41,346 nucleotides of DNA from Bradyrhizobium sp. Ai1a-2 (GTDB lineage Bacteria; Pseudomonadota; Alphaproteobacteria; Rhizobiales; Xanthobacteraceae): assembly GCF_000426245.1 (NCBI RefSeq), contig NZ_AUEZ01000072.1, positions 1-41,346 on the forward strand, given 5' to 3'. Positions 27,003 through 35,865 of the stretch are shown piece after piece. A program made the position numbers and the translations under genes. Each line of letters starts with the position of its first letter. Positions within the stretch are counted from its first letter, which is position 1. The notes beneath the pieces are model-generated. The model made no database searches. It saw only the letters and a program-made list of their open reading frames with translations, and was not told the DNA's origin.

Positions 27003-27862
27003 GTGATGTAAGCCTCAATGATTTCCTGCAGGCGTTCGGCGGAATCCTCGAAATCCTCGCCCGCAGCCAGCGCCATCGTCGGCACGCCGCCGACCTCCAT
27101 TGTGTCCAGGATGATGGTATCCCTGCTATTGAAGAACTGCACCGACCAGACGTTCCGAATGCCAGTCGCCAGCACCCGGCAAGTGCCGTAGCCACGCGAG
27201 ATGAGCTGGATCGGCCCGTTACCGAGGCTCTGCTGCAGAAACGCCATGTCGACCGGGCTCATCGGCAGCAGCGTGAAGTTGATGATCTGCGAGCGCAGGC
27301 CGGGCCGCCAGGCCAGCGCACGTTCGCGGATTTCCGCGAGCACCGGCAGCGCGTTCATGACGCCGTCCGGCGCCGCGCCAATCGTGAAATCGCTCGACGT
27401 CAGGTAGGTTGCGGCGCCCGTCACAATCTCCGGGACCGCGCCGACCTCGATATAATCGTCAGCGGCGCAGGCCTCGAGGCGGATTCGCCAGATTCCGGCG
27501 AGCACCGATTCCTGGATTTGCGCCACCGCGCCATCCGGCAAGGCAACGACGCCGGCGACCTCGCCCTCGCCCAGCACGTCTTCGATCAGCGTTCGCTCGA
27601 GATCATTGAGGTTGCTGAGCCGGAACAGCCGCGTGGGCGCGTCGCTCTTCTGGCTGGCGATGGCGCTGGCTATGTTCGACAAGAGCTCGATCGCGTTCGC
27701 ACAGTTCTTCGCCATCTCTGCACTATCGAGCGAGGCCAGTTTGGCGAGCGCGACATCGGCCGTCAGGGTGCCATGCGGCGGGTCGAGACTTTTTGCACCG
27801 ATTGGAAGCACGCTGACCGGCTGCTCGGCGCCTTCGGGCGCGACCCAGACACCTGCTTTCAT
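26999..27862 (-). CDS. hupH: Hydrogenase expression/maturation protein HupH
   Basis: A 287-residue HupH/HyaF family protein required for proper maturation of the large subunit. Visible family sequence includes LFRLSNLNDLERTLIEDVLG, EGEVAGVV, GIWRIRL and, near the end, GYGTCRVLATGIRNVWSVQF followed by NSRDTIILDTMEVGGVP. The start at 27862 is taken because the frame begins there and the TGA of the TGA-frame of hupG overlaps it (ATGA). Confidence 0.94.
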   Translation of the reverse strand: MKAGVWVAPEGAEQPVSVLPIGAKSLDPPHGTLTADVALAKLASLDSAEMAKNCANAIELLSNIASAIASQKSDAPTRLFRLSNLNDLERTLIEDVLGEGEVAGVVALPDGAVAQIQESVLAGIWRIRLEACAADDYIEVGAVPEIVTGAATYLTSSDFTIGAAPDGVMNALPVLAEIRERALAWRPGLRSQIINFTLLPMSPVDMAFLQQSLGNGPIQLISRGYGTCRVLATGIRNVWSVQFFNSRDTIILDTMEVGGVPTMALAAGEDFEDSAERLQEIIEAYIT

Positions 27863-28282
27863 GATTGGACGTTCCGCTGTATGTGTACTCGGGGATGATG
27901 CTCTTGACGATTAACGCGCGGCTATCACGTGGGCGATCCATCAGCTTGATGATGCGCTCGACGTAAACCTCCAATCCTGGATCTTGGCAATTGGGCCGAG
28001 CACCTCACAGCTGCTGCAAACGATCAGTGTCAGCTTCATGCGCGCGCCGAACCTTTGACCAAGCTCGCTCTCGGCTTCACCTGCGAGCACTGCTCGGGCC
28101 AAGCGGCCCTGAAAGGTATCGATCAACTCGCGCAACACAACGGTTAGGTCGATCGCCTTGGCCCAGCGCCCGGGATCGTCCGCCGACAGCAGGGCCGCAG
28201 TCACCCGTGCATCGACGCTCGCGCCATCCACCTCGGGCAGGCCGCGCCGCGCCAGATCATGCTTTGCTTGCTGGAATTCCAT
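27860..28282 (-). pseudogene. hupG: hupG, thioredoxin-like chaperone, frameshifted
   Basis: HupG/HyaE proteins have a thioredoxin fold and assist Tat export of the small subunit. The start (ATG 28282, overlapping the hupF stop as TAATG) and the first frame read MEFQQAKHDLARRGLPEV, IDLTVVLRELIDTFQGRLA and CEVLGPIAKIQDW. The frame then runs into RFTSSASSS and a stop at 27941. Adding one base after the DW codons (near 27972) restores EVYVERIIKLMDRP and IPEYTYSG in another frame. A second shift would be needed to reach the TGA at 27859-27861 that overlaps the hupH start. Probably inactive, or a sequencing error. Confidence 0.8.
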
Positions 28283-28617
28283 TAGCCTTCTAATAAGTCT
28301 ATGGTTGTGCTGGATTGCCGCACCCATGAGCGCAGATGCTCAGGCAATTGCGGATCGCGGTTGACCAGGTCCGCAAAGAAGGGGGCCCATTCCTGGCCAA
28401 TAAGGGCGGCCCCAAGACCTTGGAGGGCAGCTGCGATTAGGCGCGCCTCGTCATCATCCAACAGGCGCATCGCGGTATCGATATAGACCAGCACGTTGGC
28501 ACCGACCGGCGGCTCCGAGAGCAGCAGCACGGAGACGCGCCGCCGCTCATTGCCATATTCGCAGAGCGCGGAGACCCCGTCGGTTTCAACAATTGTCATC
28601 GGCAGACCAAGGCACAT
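28282..28617 (-). CDS. hupF: Hydrogenase chaperone HupF
   Basis: A 111-residue HypC-family protein with the N-terminal MCLGLPMTIVE (Cys2) and a beta-barrel core (RRRVSVLLLSEPPVGANVLV). A C-terminal extension (LPEHLRSWVRQ) distinguishes HupF from HypC. It binds the HupL precursor and is thought to protect it during maturation under oxygen. It lies between hupD and hupG in the usual order. Confidence 0.95.
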   Translation of the reverse strand: MCLGLPMTIVETDGVSALCEYGNERRRVSVLLLSEPPVGANVLVYIDTAMRLLDDDEARLIAAALQGLGAALIGQEWAPFFADLVNRDPQLPEHLRSWVRQSSTTIDLLEG

Positions 28618-28633
28618 GGCAATCCCGCGACGG

Positions 28634-29218
28634 CTAGGCCGGTCTCGCCCTCATTTCGTAGCTCGGATGATCGATATCATTGGCGAGCAGGCGTTCCGAC
28701 CGCGACAGCGGTGTGGTGCGCAATTGCGGCGGCGATCCCCACTCCGCGAGAAGCTCGCACGCCAGTTCGATTGCAGGTGCGATCTGAGTACGGACAGGAT
28801 CAGTCACTGGTCCACCCCAATCCTCCAGGTCTAGCGGCTGACAGCCGATTAGCGCGAGCTGGCCAGGGCAGCGGCCGAGGAGGTCTGCCGCACTCAAGAC
28901 CTCTTGGAACCCCGTCTGATGCAGACTCATCTTCTTTACGCCGGTGAATTTCGGCACCTCCTCGTCGCGGACGAGCTTCAGTTCGCCGGGATCAAGGCCA
29001 TAGTCGATGGCATCGAACACGATCAGGCAGTCGGCCTGCTCGAGATAGTTCACGAGATAGAGCCCCTGCGTGCCGCCATCAATGATGGTGACGTTGTCAG
29101 GGACGGCGTAGCGGCGATGGAATTCCTCTACCACTCGCACGCCAAACCCCTCATCGGCCCACAGTATATTGCCGATGCCAAGCACCAGGACACGCTTTCT
29201 GTCGTCTGCCGGCCGCAT
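28634..29218 (-). CDS. hupD: Hydrogenase maturation endopeptidase HupD
   Basis: A 194-residue nickel-dependent protease that removes the C-terminal tail of HupL after cofactor insertion. The fold marks are VLVLGIGNILWADEGFGVRV with the metal-binding Glu, CLIVFDAIDYG with the Asp, and MSLHQTGFQEVL with the His. The ATG at 29218 has GGGAGAG upstream and is preferred over an upstream in-frame GTG at 29248. It begins 13 bases after hupC. Confidence 0.96.
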   Translation of the reverse strand: MRPADDRKRVLVLGIGNILWADEGFGVRVVEEFHRRYAVPDNVTIIDGGTQGLYLVNYLEQADCLIVFDAIDYGLDPGELKLVRDEEVPKFTGVKKMSLHQTGFQEVLSAADLLGRCPGQLALIGCQPLDLEDWGGPVTDPVRTQIAPAIELACELLAEWGSPPQLRTTPLSRSERLLANDIDHPSYEMRARPA

Positions 29219-29231
29219 CGGCACTCTCCCA

Positions 29232-29963
29232 TTAATCGCGGAATTCACGCTCGCCCGAAATCATCGAGGAGACGATGCTCTGGCGCGACATGATGTCCTC
29301 GCGGATCGCCGCATAGATGTGGACGAGCGCAAACGTCGCGATCACCCACAGGCCGAGGTGATGCCAGGTGTGAACGTCCTGGCTGTTCGGCCAGATCGAA
29401 AACACCCAACCGAATAGCTTGTATTGCCAGCTGTCGTTGCCGGCTCCTTGTGCATACAATGCAAAGCCGGTGACGATCATGAACGAGATGGTCGGGGTGA
29501 ACATGAAAAACATCGCGAGCCTGGCCAGCGGATTGTGCCCGGCATGGTTCTTCGGCTTGACCTCGAGAAAGGCGTACCAGCGGATCTGGTTCAATACCTC
29601 AGCCCAAAAGCTCTTGCGCCAGAGCGGCACGTAGAAAATTTGCCTAGCATGTGTGTTGCCCATGAAGGCCCAGTAGATGCGTAGCAGGAAGCCGACGGTC
29701 AGCACGTAGCCTGCGGAGAAATGCGCAAATCGCATATAACCGAACAGGAAATTGTCGCTGGCCTCTCCCGTCATCGTGGGCGGCACGCTGGCGACGAAAT
29801 AGCCGGTCAGGCCCAACACCAGGATCACCGCGGCATTAATCCAATGCCACAGCCGCACCGGCGCCTCGTAGACATAGACGACGTCACGCTTAACGGTGCG
29901 GTCGGCGCGTGCCGCGTCGGCTGCAACTGCGGGGGTGAGCAAATGCCGAGATTTGTCCTGCAT
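29232..29963 (-). CDS. hupC: Hydrogenase cytochrome b subunit HupC
   Basis: A 243-residue di-heme b-type cytochrome of the inner membrane. It anchors HupSL and passes electrons from H2 to the quinone pool. Four membrane helices are visible. Candidate heme histidines lie in VRLWHWINA, MRFAHFSAGY and HTWHHLGLWV. It follows hupL by 10 bases. Confidence 0.96.
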   Translation of the reverse strand: MQDKSRHLLTPAVAADAARADRTVKRDVVYVYEAPVRLWHWINAAVILVLGLTGYFVASVPPTMTGEASDNFLFGYMRFAHFSAGYVLTVGFLLRIYWAFMGNTHARQIFYVPLWRKSFWAEVLNQIRWYAFLEVKPKNHAGHNPLARLAMFFMFTPTISFMIVTGFALYAQGAGNDSWQYKLFGWVFSIWPNSQDVHTWHHLGLWVIATFALVHIYAAIREDIMSRQSIVSSMISGEREFRD

Positions 29964-29973
29964 TACTGCCCCC

Positions 29974-31764
29974 CTAGCGGACCTTGACCGTTGCCATTTC
30001 GTGGCCGTCCGGAGCCATCACATGGGTCGAACAGGCCAGGCACGGATCGAAAGAATGGATCGTCCGTAGGATCTCCAGCGGCCTCTGCGGATCGGCCATA
30101 GGCGTATCCAGCAGCGAGGCTTCAAATGCGCCGATATTGCCCTTGGGATCGCGCGGCGAGCCGTTCCACGTCGTGGGCACGACGCACTGGTAATTGTCGA
30201 TCTTGGTGTGCTTGATCTTGATCCAGTGCCCGAGCGCACCACGCGGCGCCTCGGTGAAGCCGTAACCCTTGGCCGCCTTCGGCCAGCTCTCCGGCCTCCA
30301 CTTGGAGACGTTAGCGGTTGCGGTGTCTCCCGCCTTGATATGGGCAACTAGCTTGTCCTGGAAATAACGCATCTGATGCGCCGCCCACTGGCATTCGAGT
30401 GCGCGCGCCGCAGTGCGGCCGAGCGTCGAGAATAGCGCAGTGACGGGAAGATCGAGCGTCTTGAGCAGCTTCTCGGTCGGCTCCTTGAACTCTGCTTTAT
30501 TTTGCGCGTAGCCGACGATGTATCTTGCTAGCGGCCCGACCTCGACGGCATTGCCGCGCCAGCGCGGTGCCTTGATCCAGGAATATTTAGCAGCTTCGTC
30601 CAGCTCCTTGATATCAGTTTTGGTTCCCTTAGCATTGGGCCCGAGCTGGAAATTGGGCTCGGTGACGCCATCCCAAGGATGCAGCCCCCTGGACTCGTCG
30701 GGGTATTTGTACCAGGAGTGGGCGACGAACTCCTGGATCTGCTCGGGATCGCCGTGGTCGATCGGCAAGACCTCCTTGAGATTGCCATTGAGAATGACGC
30801 CGCGCGGCATCTTGAGGCTTTTCGTAGAATAGTCGTTGGCGTTTTCAGGGATATCGCCATAGGACATCACGCTCTTTCCCGACAACCCGCCGCCGTAGAG
30901 CCAGTCCTTGTAAAACGAGCCGATCGCGGTAACGTCGGGCACGTAAACCTGATCGACGAATTCGATAGAGCGGTCTATGATCGAGGAGACTAGGTTGAGC
31001 CGCTCCATGTTGATCGCGCCAACTGCACCTGTGCCATCGATATTGATGGCACAGGGTACGCCACCGACCAGCCAGTTCGGGTGCGGGTTCTTGCCGCCAT
31101 AGATGGTGTGGATCTTGACGATCTCCTTCTGGAAATCGAGCGCTTCCAGATAATGGGCAACCGCCATCAAGTTCGCCTCCGGCGGCAGCTTGTATGCCGC
31201 ATGGCCCCAATAACCGTTCTTGAACGGGCCGAGCTGTCCTGAAGCAACGAACTTGGTCAGCCTGACCTGCAGGTCCTTGAAATAGCCCGGTGATGACACC
31301 GGCCAGGACGAGACCGACTGCGCCAACGCCGAGGTTGCCTTGGGGTCGGCTTTCAACGCCGAGACTACGTCGACCCAATCCAGCGCATGCAGGTGATAGA
31401 AATGGACAAGATGATCGTGCACCTGCAGGCAGAGATGCATGATGTTGCGGATCGAGTTGGCATTCTCGGGAATGGTGATGTCTAGCGCGTTCTCCACGGC
31501 GCGCACCGAGGTCAGCGCATGGGTGCCGGTGCAGACCCCGCAGATCCGCTCGGTGAACGCCCAGGCGTCGCGGGGATCGCGCCCGCGCAGGATGGTTTCG
31601 ATGCCGCGCCACATCGTTCCTGTCGAAACGGCGTTGCGGATCACGTTCTCGGAATCGACATTGACCTCCACGCGCAAACGACCTTCGATCCGGGTCAGCG
31701 GATCGACGACAACGCGCTTGCCGGAATTGTCAAGCTCGAACCCGTTGGGTGTCAGGATGCCCAT
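29974..31764 (-). CDS. hupL: Uptake [NiFe] hydrogenase large subunit HupL
   Basis: A 596-residue catalytic subunit holding the NiFe(CN)2CO site, acting at the periplasmic face with HupS. The N-terminal ligand motif is RICGVC (residues 73-78, Cys75 and Cys78), and the C-terminal is FDPCLACSTHVM (Cys575 and Cys578). HupD should cut after His581, releasing a 15-residue tail. All four nickel cysteines are present, so the subunit appears intact. The ATG at 31764 has GGGAAGG upstream and lies 21 bases after hupS. Confidence 0.98.
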   Translation of the reverse strand: MGILTPNGFELDNSGKRVVVDPLTRIEGRLRVEVNVDSENVIRNAVSTGTMWRGIETILRGRDPRDAWAFTERICGVCTGTHALTSVRAVENALDITIPENANSIRNIMHLCLQVHDHLVHFYHLHALDWVDVVSALKADPKATSALAQSVSSWPVSSPGYFKDLQVRLTKFVASGQLGPFKNGYWGHAAYKLPPEANLMAVAHYLEALDFQKEIVKIHTIYGGKNPHPNWLVGGVPCAINIDGTGAVGAINMERLNLVSSIIDRSIEFVDQVYVPDVTAIGSFYKDWLYGGGLSGKSVMSYGDIPENANDYSTKSLKMPRGVILNGNLKEVLPIDHGDPEQIQEFVAHSWYKYPDESRGLHPWDGVTEPNFQLGPNAKGTKTDIKELDEAAKYSWIKAPRWRGNAVEVGPLARYIVGYAQNKAEFKEPTEKLLKTLDLPVTALFSTLGRTAARALECQWAAHQMRYFQDKLVAHIKAGDTATANVSKWRPESWPKAAKGYGFTEAPRGALGHWIKIKHTKIDNYQCVVPTTWNGSPRDPKGNIGAFEASLLDTPMADPQRPLEILRTIHSFDPCLACSTHVMAPDGHEMATVKVR

Positions 31765-31785
31765 CGTTGCCTTCCCGGAATTCGA

Positions 31786-32877
31786 TTATCTTTCTTGAGC
31801 TGCGCCATCGCGTTTACACGTCAGCTGCTTCGCGGCCGTGACCGCCGCATGCGCGGCAACGGCTGCGCCGACCACGCCAGCGGCGGCCATGCCGATCTGA
31901 TCGGCGTTCTTCTCGATGCCGAATTGCTTGATGGTGGTGAGTCGGTCGTAAAACGAGCCCTTGTCCCAGAAGCCCTCTTCGGAGCAGCCGATGCAGCCGT
32001 GGCCGGATTGGATCGGGAAGGAAACGCCGCCGTTCCACCGAACGGTCGAGCAGGCGTTGTAGGTGGCAGGCCCCTTGCAGCCCATCTTGTACAGGCAATA
32101 GCCCTTGCGCGCGGACTCGTCGTCCCATTCCTCGACAAACTGGCCGGCGTCGAAATGAGGCCGCCGATAGCACTTGTCGTGGATGCGCTGGGAATAGAAC
32201 ATCTTTGGACGCCCGTGGCGATCGAGCTCGGGAAGCTTTCCGAACGTGATGATGAAGGTCACCACGCCGGTCATGACCTCTGCGATCGGCGGGCAGCCGG
32301 GTACTTTGATGATCGGCTTGTTCGTGATCACCTTGTCGATCGGCAGCGCCTGAGTCGGGTTTGGCTTGGCCGCCTGCACGCAGCCCCAAGACGCACAAGT
32401 GCCCCAAGCGACGATCGTCATGGAATCTTCCGCCATCGCCCTGAGCTTTTCGACGAAGGGCTTGCCGCCATCGATGCAGAACATACCGTCATCGTTCAGC
32501 GGCGGATTGCCCTCGACGGCTAGCACATACTGGCCTTTGTACTTGGCCCGGGTCTCCTCGAGAATGGCTTCGGCTTGGTGTCCCGCCGCCGCCATTATCG
32601 TTTCATCGTAATCGAGCGAGATCATCGACAGCACCGCGTCTTTGACAAGTGGATGGGCCGAGCGGATAAAGCTCTCCGAGCAGCAGGTGCATTCGAGCCC
32701 GTGCATCCAGATCACCGGCACACGCGGCTTGTTCTCCAGCGCATTGGCAATGCGGCTGGCAGCGAGCGAGCCGAGCCCGAGGCTCGTTGCCGTCAAACTG
32801 CAGAATTTGTGGAAACTGCGACGTGTGATGCCTTGTCGTCTGATCACGCTGTAAAACGTTTCCGTTGCCGCACCCAT
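31786..32877 (-). CDS. hupS: Uptake [NiFe] hydrogenase small subunit HupS
   Basis: A 363-residue electron-transfer subunit with three Fe-S clusters. The N-terminus carries a Tat signal (ITRRSFHKF, residues 17-25, then a hydrophobic run ending near ANALE) that exports the folded HupSL pair. The proximal cluster begins with LECTCCSES; later cysteine groups CLYKMGC, C in YNACSTVRW and GHGCIGCSEE fit the medial and distal clusters. A C-terminal hydrophobic helix (MAAAGVVGAAVAAHAAVTAA) anchors it in the membrane. The ATG at 32877 is preceded by GGAAGG. It is the first gene of the operon, 42 bases from the expected sigma-54 start site. Confidence 0.98.
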   Translation of the reverse strand: MGAATETFYSVIRRQGITRRSFHKFCSLTATSLGLGSLAASRIANALENKPRVPVIWMHGLECTCCSESFIRSAHPLVKDAVLSMISLDYDETIMAAAGHQAEAILEETRAKYKGQYVLAVEGNPPLNDDGMFCIDGGKPFVEKLRAMAEDSMTIVAWGTCASWGCVQAAKPNPTQALPIDKVITNKPIIKVPGCPPIAEVMTGVVTFIITFGKLPELDRHGRPKMFYSQRIHDKCYRRPHFDAGQFVEEWDDESARKGYCLYKMGCKGPATYNACSTVRWNGGVSFPIQSGHGCIGCSEEGFWDKGSFYDRLTTIKQFGIEKNADQIGMAAAGVVGAAVAAHAAVTAAKQLTCKRDGAAQER

Positions 32878-32930
32878 GAAGCCTTCCACGTGATCCGTTA
32901 TCGGTTGTACCGAATTTCTGACATTCGGAT

Positions 32931-32947
32931 AGCAAGAAGCAGGCCAA
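32931..32947 (-). promoter_or_regulatory. Sigma-54 (-24/-12) promoter of hupS
   Basis: The minus strand reads TTGGCCTGCTTCTTGCT, with GG and GC separated by exactly ten bases and the expected TGGC and TTGC cores. It ends 53 bases before the hupS ATG. Known hupSL promoters of rhizobia are sigma-54 dependent (activated by HoxA or NifA), which supports the call. Confidence 0.8.
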
Positions 32948-33084
32948 CACCACACGTTGGAACACTTGAGAGATACCAAGCCGTTGCGGAATTGAAGTGC
33001 TCAATTTGGCGGATGCAAGGGCAATGAGAGGCAAAGAGGCGGAAAACACTTCAAACTCGGGGCGAGACGCAATCTTCCCATCTG

Positions 33085-33100
33085 TGCGCGGTGCGCGACA
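33085..33100. promoter_or_regulatory. Possible activator site upstream of hupS
   Basis: TGC-N10-ACA, one mismatch from the NifA upstream activator sequence TGT-N10-ACA, lies about 140 bases before the -24 element, a usual distance. An overlapping TGT-N12-ACA has the wrong spacing. This is a weak candidate only. Confidence 0.3.
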
Positions 33101-33362
33101 GGATCGAGCGAACGCACGATGTGCTGAATGGCGGGCGCGCGCTCCAGCATCGCCAGCGCCCGCTCGAGAGGACCAACGACATCAAAGAAATCACGAGAGA
33201 ACCCATTCTTACGGACGTCGGATGCGATGCACTAGAAGAAAGAGACGAATGTCTTCGAGGCACGCATAAGCATCAAAATCGCGCGGCCCCGCGCGCGGGA
33301 ACAGCTTGTTTGCCGGCGCCAAAAAGTTGATCATCGCAAGCTAGAAATCTCTTCTACATGGA
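33101..33362. other. Gene-free stretch upstream of hupS
   Basis: No recognisable coding sequence on either strand. The regulatory genes often found here in Bradyrhizobium (hupUV, hoxA) are absent. Confidence 0.4.
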
Positions 33363-33539
33363 GTCTCTGAGGGCCGCGACGCCGCACAATTTCGTGCTGA
33401 TAGCCCTCGCCGCCTGATTGCCAAAGGAAAGGCGCCGAACGTGGCGATCAACGCCTGCATGTGCAAGCTGATCGTCATCCTCAACACCATGGTTGCACAC
33501 CGGCAGGAGTGGAATCCGAATCGGTCCCCCGTGAGTTGA
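33363..33539 (+). pseudogene. IS110-family transposase C-terminal fragment
   Basis: The plus-strand frame reads FRADSPRRLIAKGKAPNVA, then INACMCKLIVILNTMVAHRQ and EWNPNRSPVS before a TGA at 33537-33539. This is the conserved C-terminus of IS110-type (DEDD, serine-dependent) transposases. The rest of the gene and the element ends are missing. Confidence 0.75.
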
Positions 33540-33680
33540 CCGAAAGCACCAGGACCGCGCTCGGCTTGCGGTCGATCTCCGCGCCTCCCATTCTGTTGCC
33601 GCCGCGCCTCTTCCCTCGCGTGCCATGCAGGATACGGATCAGCGCGATGCAGCGGAACACTCGTGGCTTTTGGGGTCCCC

Positions 33681-33762
33681 AATGTCGCGTTCGCAAACAG
33701 CTTGGCGGGTTCCGGACATCAGGGGCGTTTGCTTTCCGACAGAAGCACGTGCGCCGTACGGC
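33681..33762. repeat. Diverged repeat, copy 1
   Basis: This 80-base stretch (AATGTCGCGTTCGCAAACAG onward to CGACAGAAGCACGTGC) is about 70 percent identical by eye to 39087-39165. Its first part resembles a NifA site with one extra base (TGT-N11-ACA). The function is unknown. Confidence 0.5.
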
Positions 33763-34639
33763 AAGGCGAAATTCGAGTGCCAGCCATTCGCTAAATGGTG
33801 GCGACTAGATTTTGGTCGTAGATGCGAGCATTATAAAGTTCGGTCTGCGCGTAGTTCAGCAAGTCCGCCCTCGATCGTTTTGATCGATTCGGCGCGATGG
33901 GAGGTCAGCCGGTACTGAAGCGGATGCGCGGTTTATTGCAGATCACGCGTGGTGGGAAACTTGCAGATAGTCCCCGACACCCATTTGCTCTTCTTGCGGC
34001 ACCGAACCTGGTTAGATCAAAAAGGGGGACGGACTTCACGCTCTCAGCAGCTCCCCTTCAGAACCGAGCGGTGGGGACACCGTCTAACCATTCCGTCTTC
34101 TATGCACCGTGCGATCATTCCAAGTCATTCGTGCTGTGATGGCGGGCGCCGGGCCACATTTCTTGCTGGCAGTTCAAATCGGACAGTCATCCTTCAGTTC
34201 GTGAGTCAAACGGGCGTCCCCGGCGCTTGAGATGAACGTCGCAGAATGACGAGCTGCAACGCAAGCAGGTCATTGGCCGAGTGCTGTTCATAATCATCTG
34301 ACGTATGAGCTGAGACCTTAACTGAGTGGCGGCAGCCTCAAACCCTAGCGGCTTGTGTACCTCCCAGTCGGGCGCATCCTTCGGCGATGGCACAAAATCG
34401 CGCGACTGGCCCTGGAGCACCTCGTTTCCGGATGGCGGCGCGCGGCTGAGGTACGCCGAGAAGCCGATAAGCTCGCCTGCAGTGCCTGGCGCAAACGCCT
34501 GCTCGCCTTGGGATTGAAGGAGAATGATCTTACTCTGGGTCTCAATGAAGATCAGTCGCTGTTCGCCTTGCGGGGTTATGGACCATATTCAAGGGTGATC
34601 GCTGCACCGAGTCTTAGCCGATCCCAGGCGGGCCGCATG
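33763..34639. other. Gene-poor stretch
   Basis: Several short open frames exist on both strands (for example 34355-34657 plus and 34187-34420 minus), but none shows a family motif or ribosome site. I consider the region to be relic or intergenic DNA. Confidence 0.4.
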
Positions 34640-34792
34640 TGGCGTATCGTTTTCTGAGGACCGAGGCGAATGCGGTCGTGAAGCCCCTTCATCCAAGGCG
34701 ATGCCGCTGATCCTGACCACGCACAAGGAGCGCGATGTCTGCATGCGCGCGCCATGGCATGAATTCCGGACCGAGCGGTGCCTGCCTTTGGC
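34640..34792 (+). pseudogene. SRAP (YedK-like) peptidase C-terminal fragment
   Basis: Two frames together give YRFLRTEANAVVKPLHP and, after loss of one base near 34695, MPLILTTHKERDVCMRAPWHE. This is the C-terminal part of SOS-response-associated peptidases that bind abasic sites. The frame then stops at TGA (about 34790-34795), and the catalytic N-terminal Cys part is absent. Confidence 0.65.
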
Positions 34793-34874
34793 TTGATGCG
34801 GTCCATCATCGGAAGCGTCCGGCCAATCAGCCTATCCCGAGCAAGATCACGCGCCAAATCGATCTAGGGCAGTT

Positions 34875-34908
34875 AAAAAAAAGCCCGGCCCCCTTTCGGA
34901 GACCGGGC
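34875..34908 (-). terminator. Rho-independent terminator
   Basis: Read on the minus strand, GCCCGGTCTCC, loop GAAA and GGGGGCCGGGC form a GC-rich stem followed by eight T. It would end transcripts running leftwards from nod box 2 (35306-35353), about 400 bases away. Confidence 0.8.
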
Positions 34909-35305
34909 GAAGGTCAGTCTAGGAGGAACGACGTTGCAACACATCGCACCCGCTTCCGTCGGCAGAGGGAGGGCTACCGGCGGTTCATTTACGGCGAGGG
35001 CATTCGCCGTTACCTTAGCCACGAGAAGGCCGATACCCGTTCCGAACGAAATATGGTGTCGGTTCCTTCTGAATAGGATTCAAGGAATTCGGCCAATACT
35101 GGCGCCTGGTCGGTATTTCACCTTAGGACCTTTGCTGCTTCTAGGGTGAAGCGCCCCAGAAAGAGCATGGCCATCAACGCTTCACGGGCCGATCGACCGT
35201 TATCTACGATGGAGATTACATCGAGTGCGTGAGCCGAAGATCGATGGCATCATGATATGGTGAATTCTATTCTCCAGCCGATGCTTTGTTATCCACTATT
35301 CCGTA
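34909..35305 (-). other. Nod-box-to-terminator interval without large ORF
   Basis: Between nod box 2 and the terminator no minus-strand ORF exceeds about 40 codons. The longest run of sense codons ends in REALMAMLFLGRFTLEAAKV at about 35110-35190, with internal ATGs but no clear ribosome site. It could hold a small RNA, a very small peptide or a decayed nod gene. Confidence 0.4.
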
Positions 35306-35353
35306 CCATTGGCAAAATCGATTGTTTTGATGGAGCACATCGACACTATGGAT
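35306..35353 (-). promoter_or_regulatory. nod box 2
   Basis: On the minus strand the blocks ATCCAT, TGTCGATG, CCATC, AAAACAATC and GATTTTGCCAATGG occur with consensus spacing. This is a near-perfect NodD-binding nod box, a closer match than box 1. It points leftwards, to the interval ending at the terminator 34875-34908, and away from the pectinesterase relic on the other side. Confidence 0.9.
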
Positions 35354-35469
35354 AAATGAAGACATGCGCTTCAGCGGCCTGATCTAAGTTTCCTCATCGC
35401 GCTCGGCGTTCTGATCACCGAGCGCAACCTTACGGCGCCAGCACGCAGCCATTGCAGGCGTAAGCCGCC

Positions 35470-35865
35470 AATCAAGCCGTTATCTATACTGCACAGAGCA
35501 AAGGATCGCCGGATGAGGACAGCGCCCATGTTTTCGATCATTGCCCCCTCACCGCCGATCCCGCCGCACACGGCATCGCCCTCGGCCGCGCGTGGCGCCC
35601 TTACATTGCGATAATTTTTCTTGTCCACCGAAATGGATGCGCCGGTGATCGCAGACGGTTGGGTCGAATGGAACCCCGGCAAGACCGGCACACTGAAGAC
35701 GGCCTACTATGCCGAATACAAATCTACCGGCATCGGGCCAATCCCGGAGGACGCGAGTCTTACTCCCATCAGCTGACCAACAGCGAAATTACGCAATGGT
35801 CGCTCAAGGCGTTTTTTGCTAGTGACACGAATTGGCTGCCGAACCAACCATCAAGAAGGAAATAA
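35470..35865 (+). pseudogene. Pectinesterase C-terminal remnant
   Basis: Three frames on the plus strand together give the C-terminal third of a pectin methylesterase: QAVIYTAQSKGSPDEDSAHV and FDHCPLTADPAA with LGRAWRPY (including the conserved LGR-x-W), then ADGWVEWNPGKTGTLKTAYY and AEYKSTG, then SYSHQLTNSEITQWSLKAFF ending at 35863-35865. Changes of frame occur near 35620-35640 and near 35745. The N-terminal part was not found. Pectinesterases act on plant cell walls. Confidence 0.8.

Noticed and set aside
33083..33100. TGT-N12-ACA palindrome as a NifA site
   Set aside because: The spacing is two bases too long; only the overlapping imperfect TGC-N10-ACA is kept as a weak candidate.
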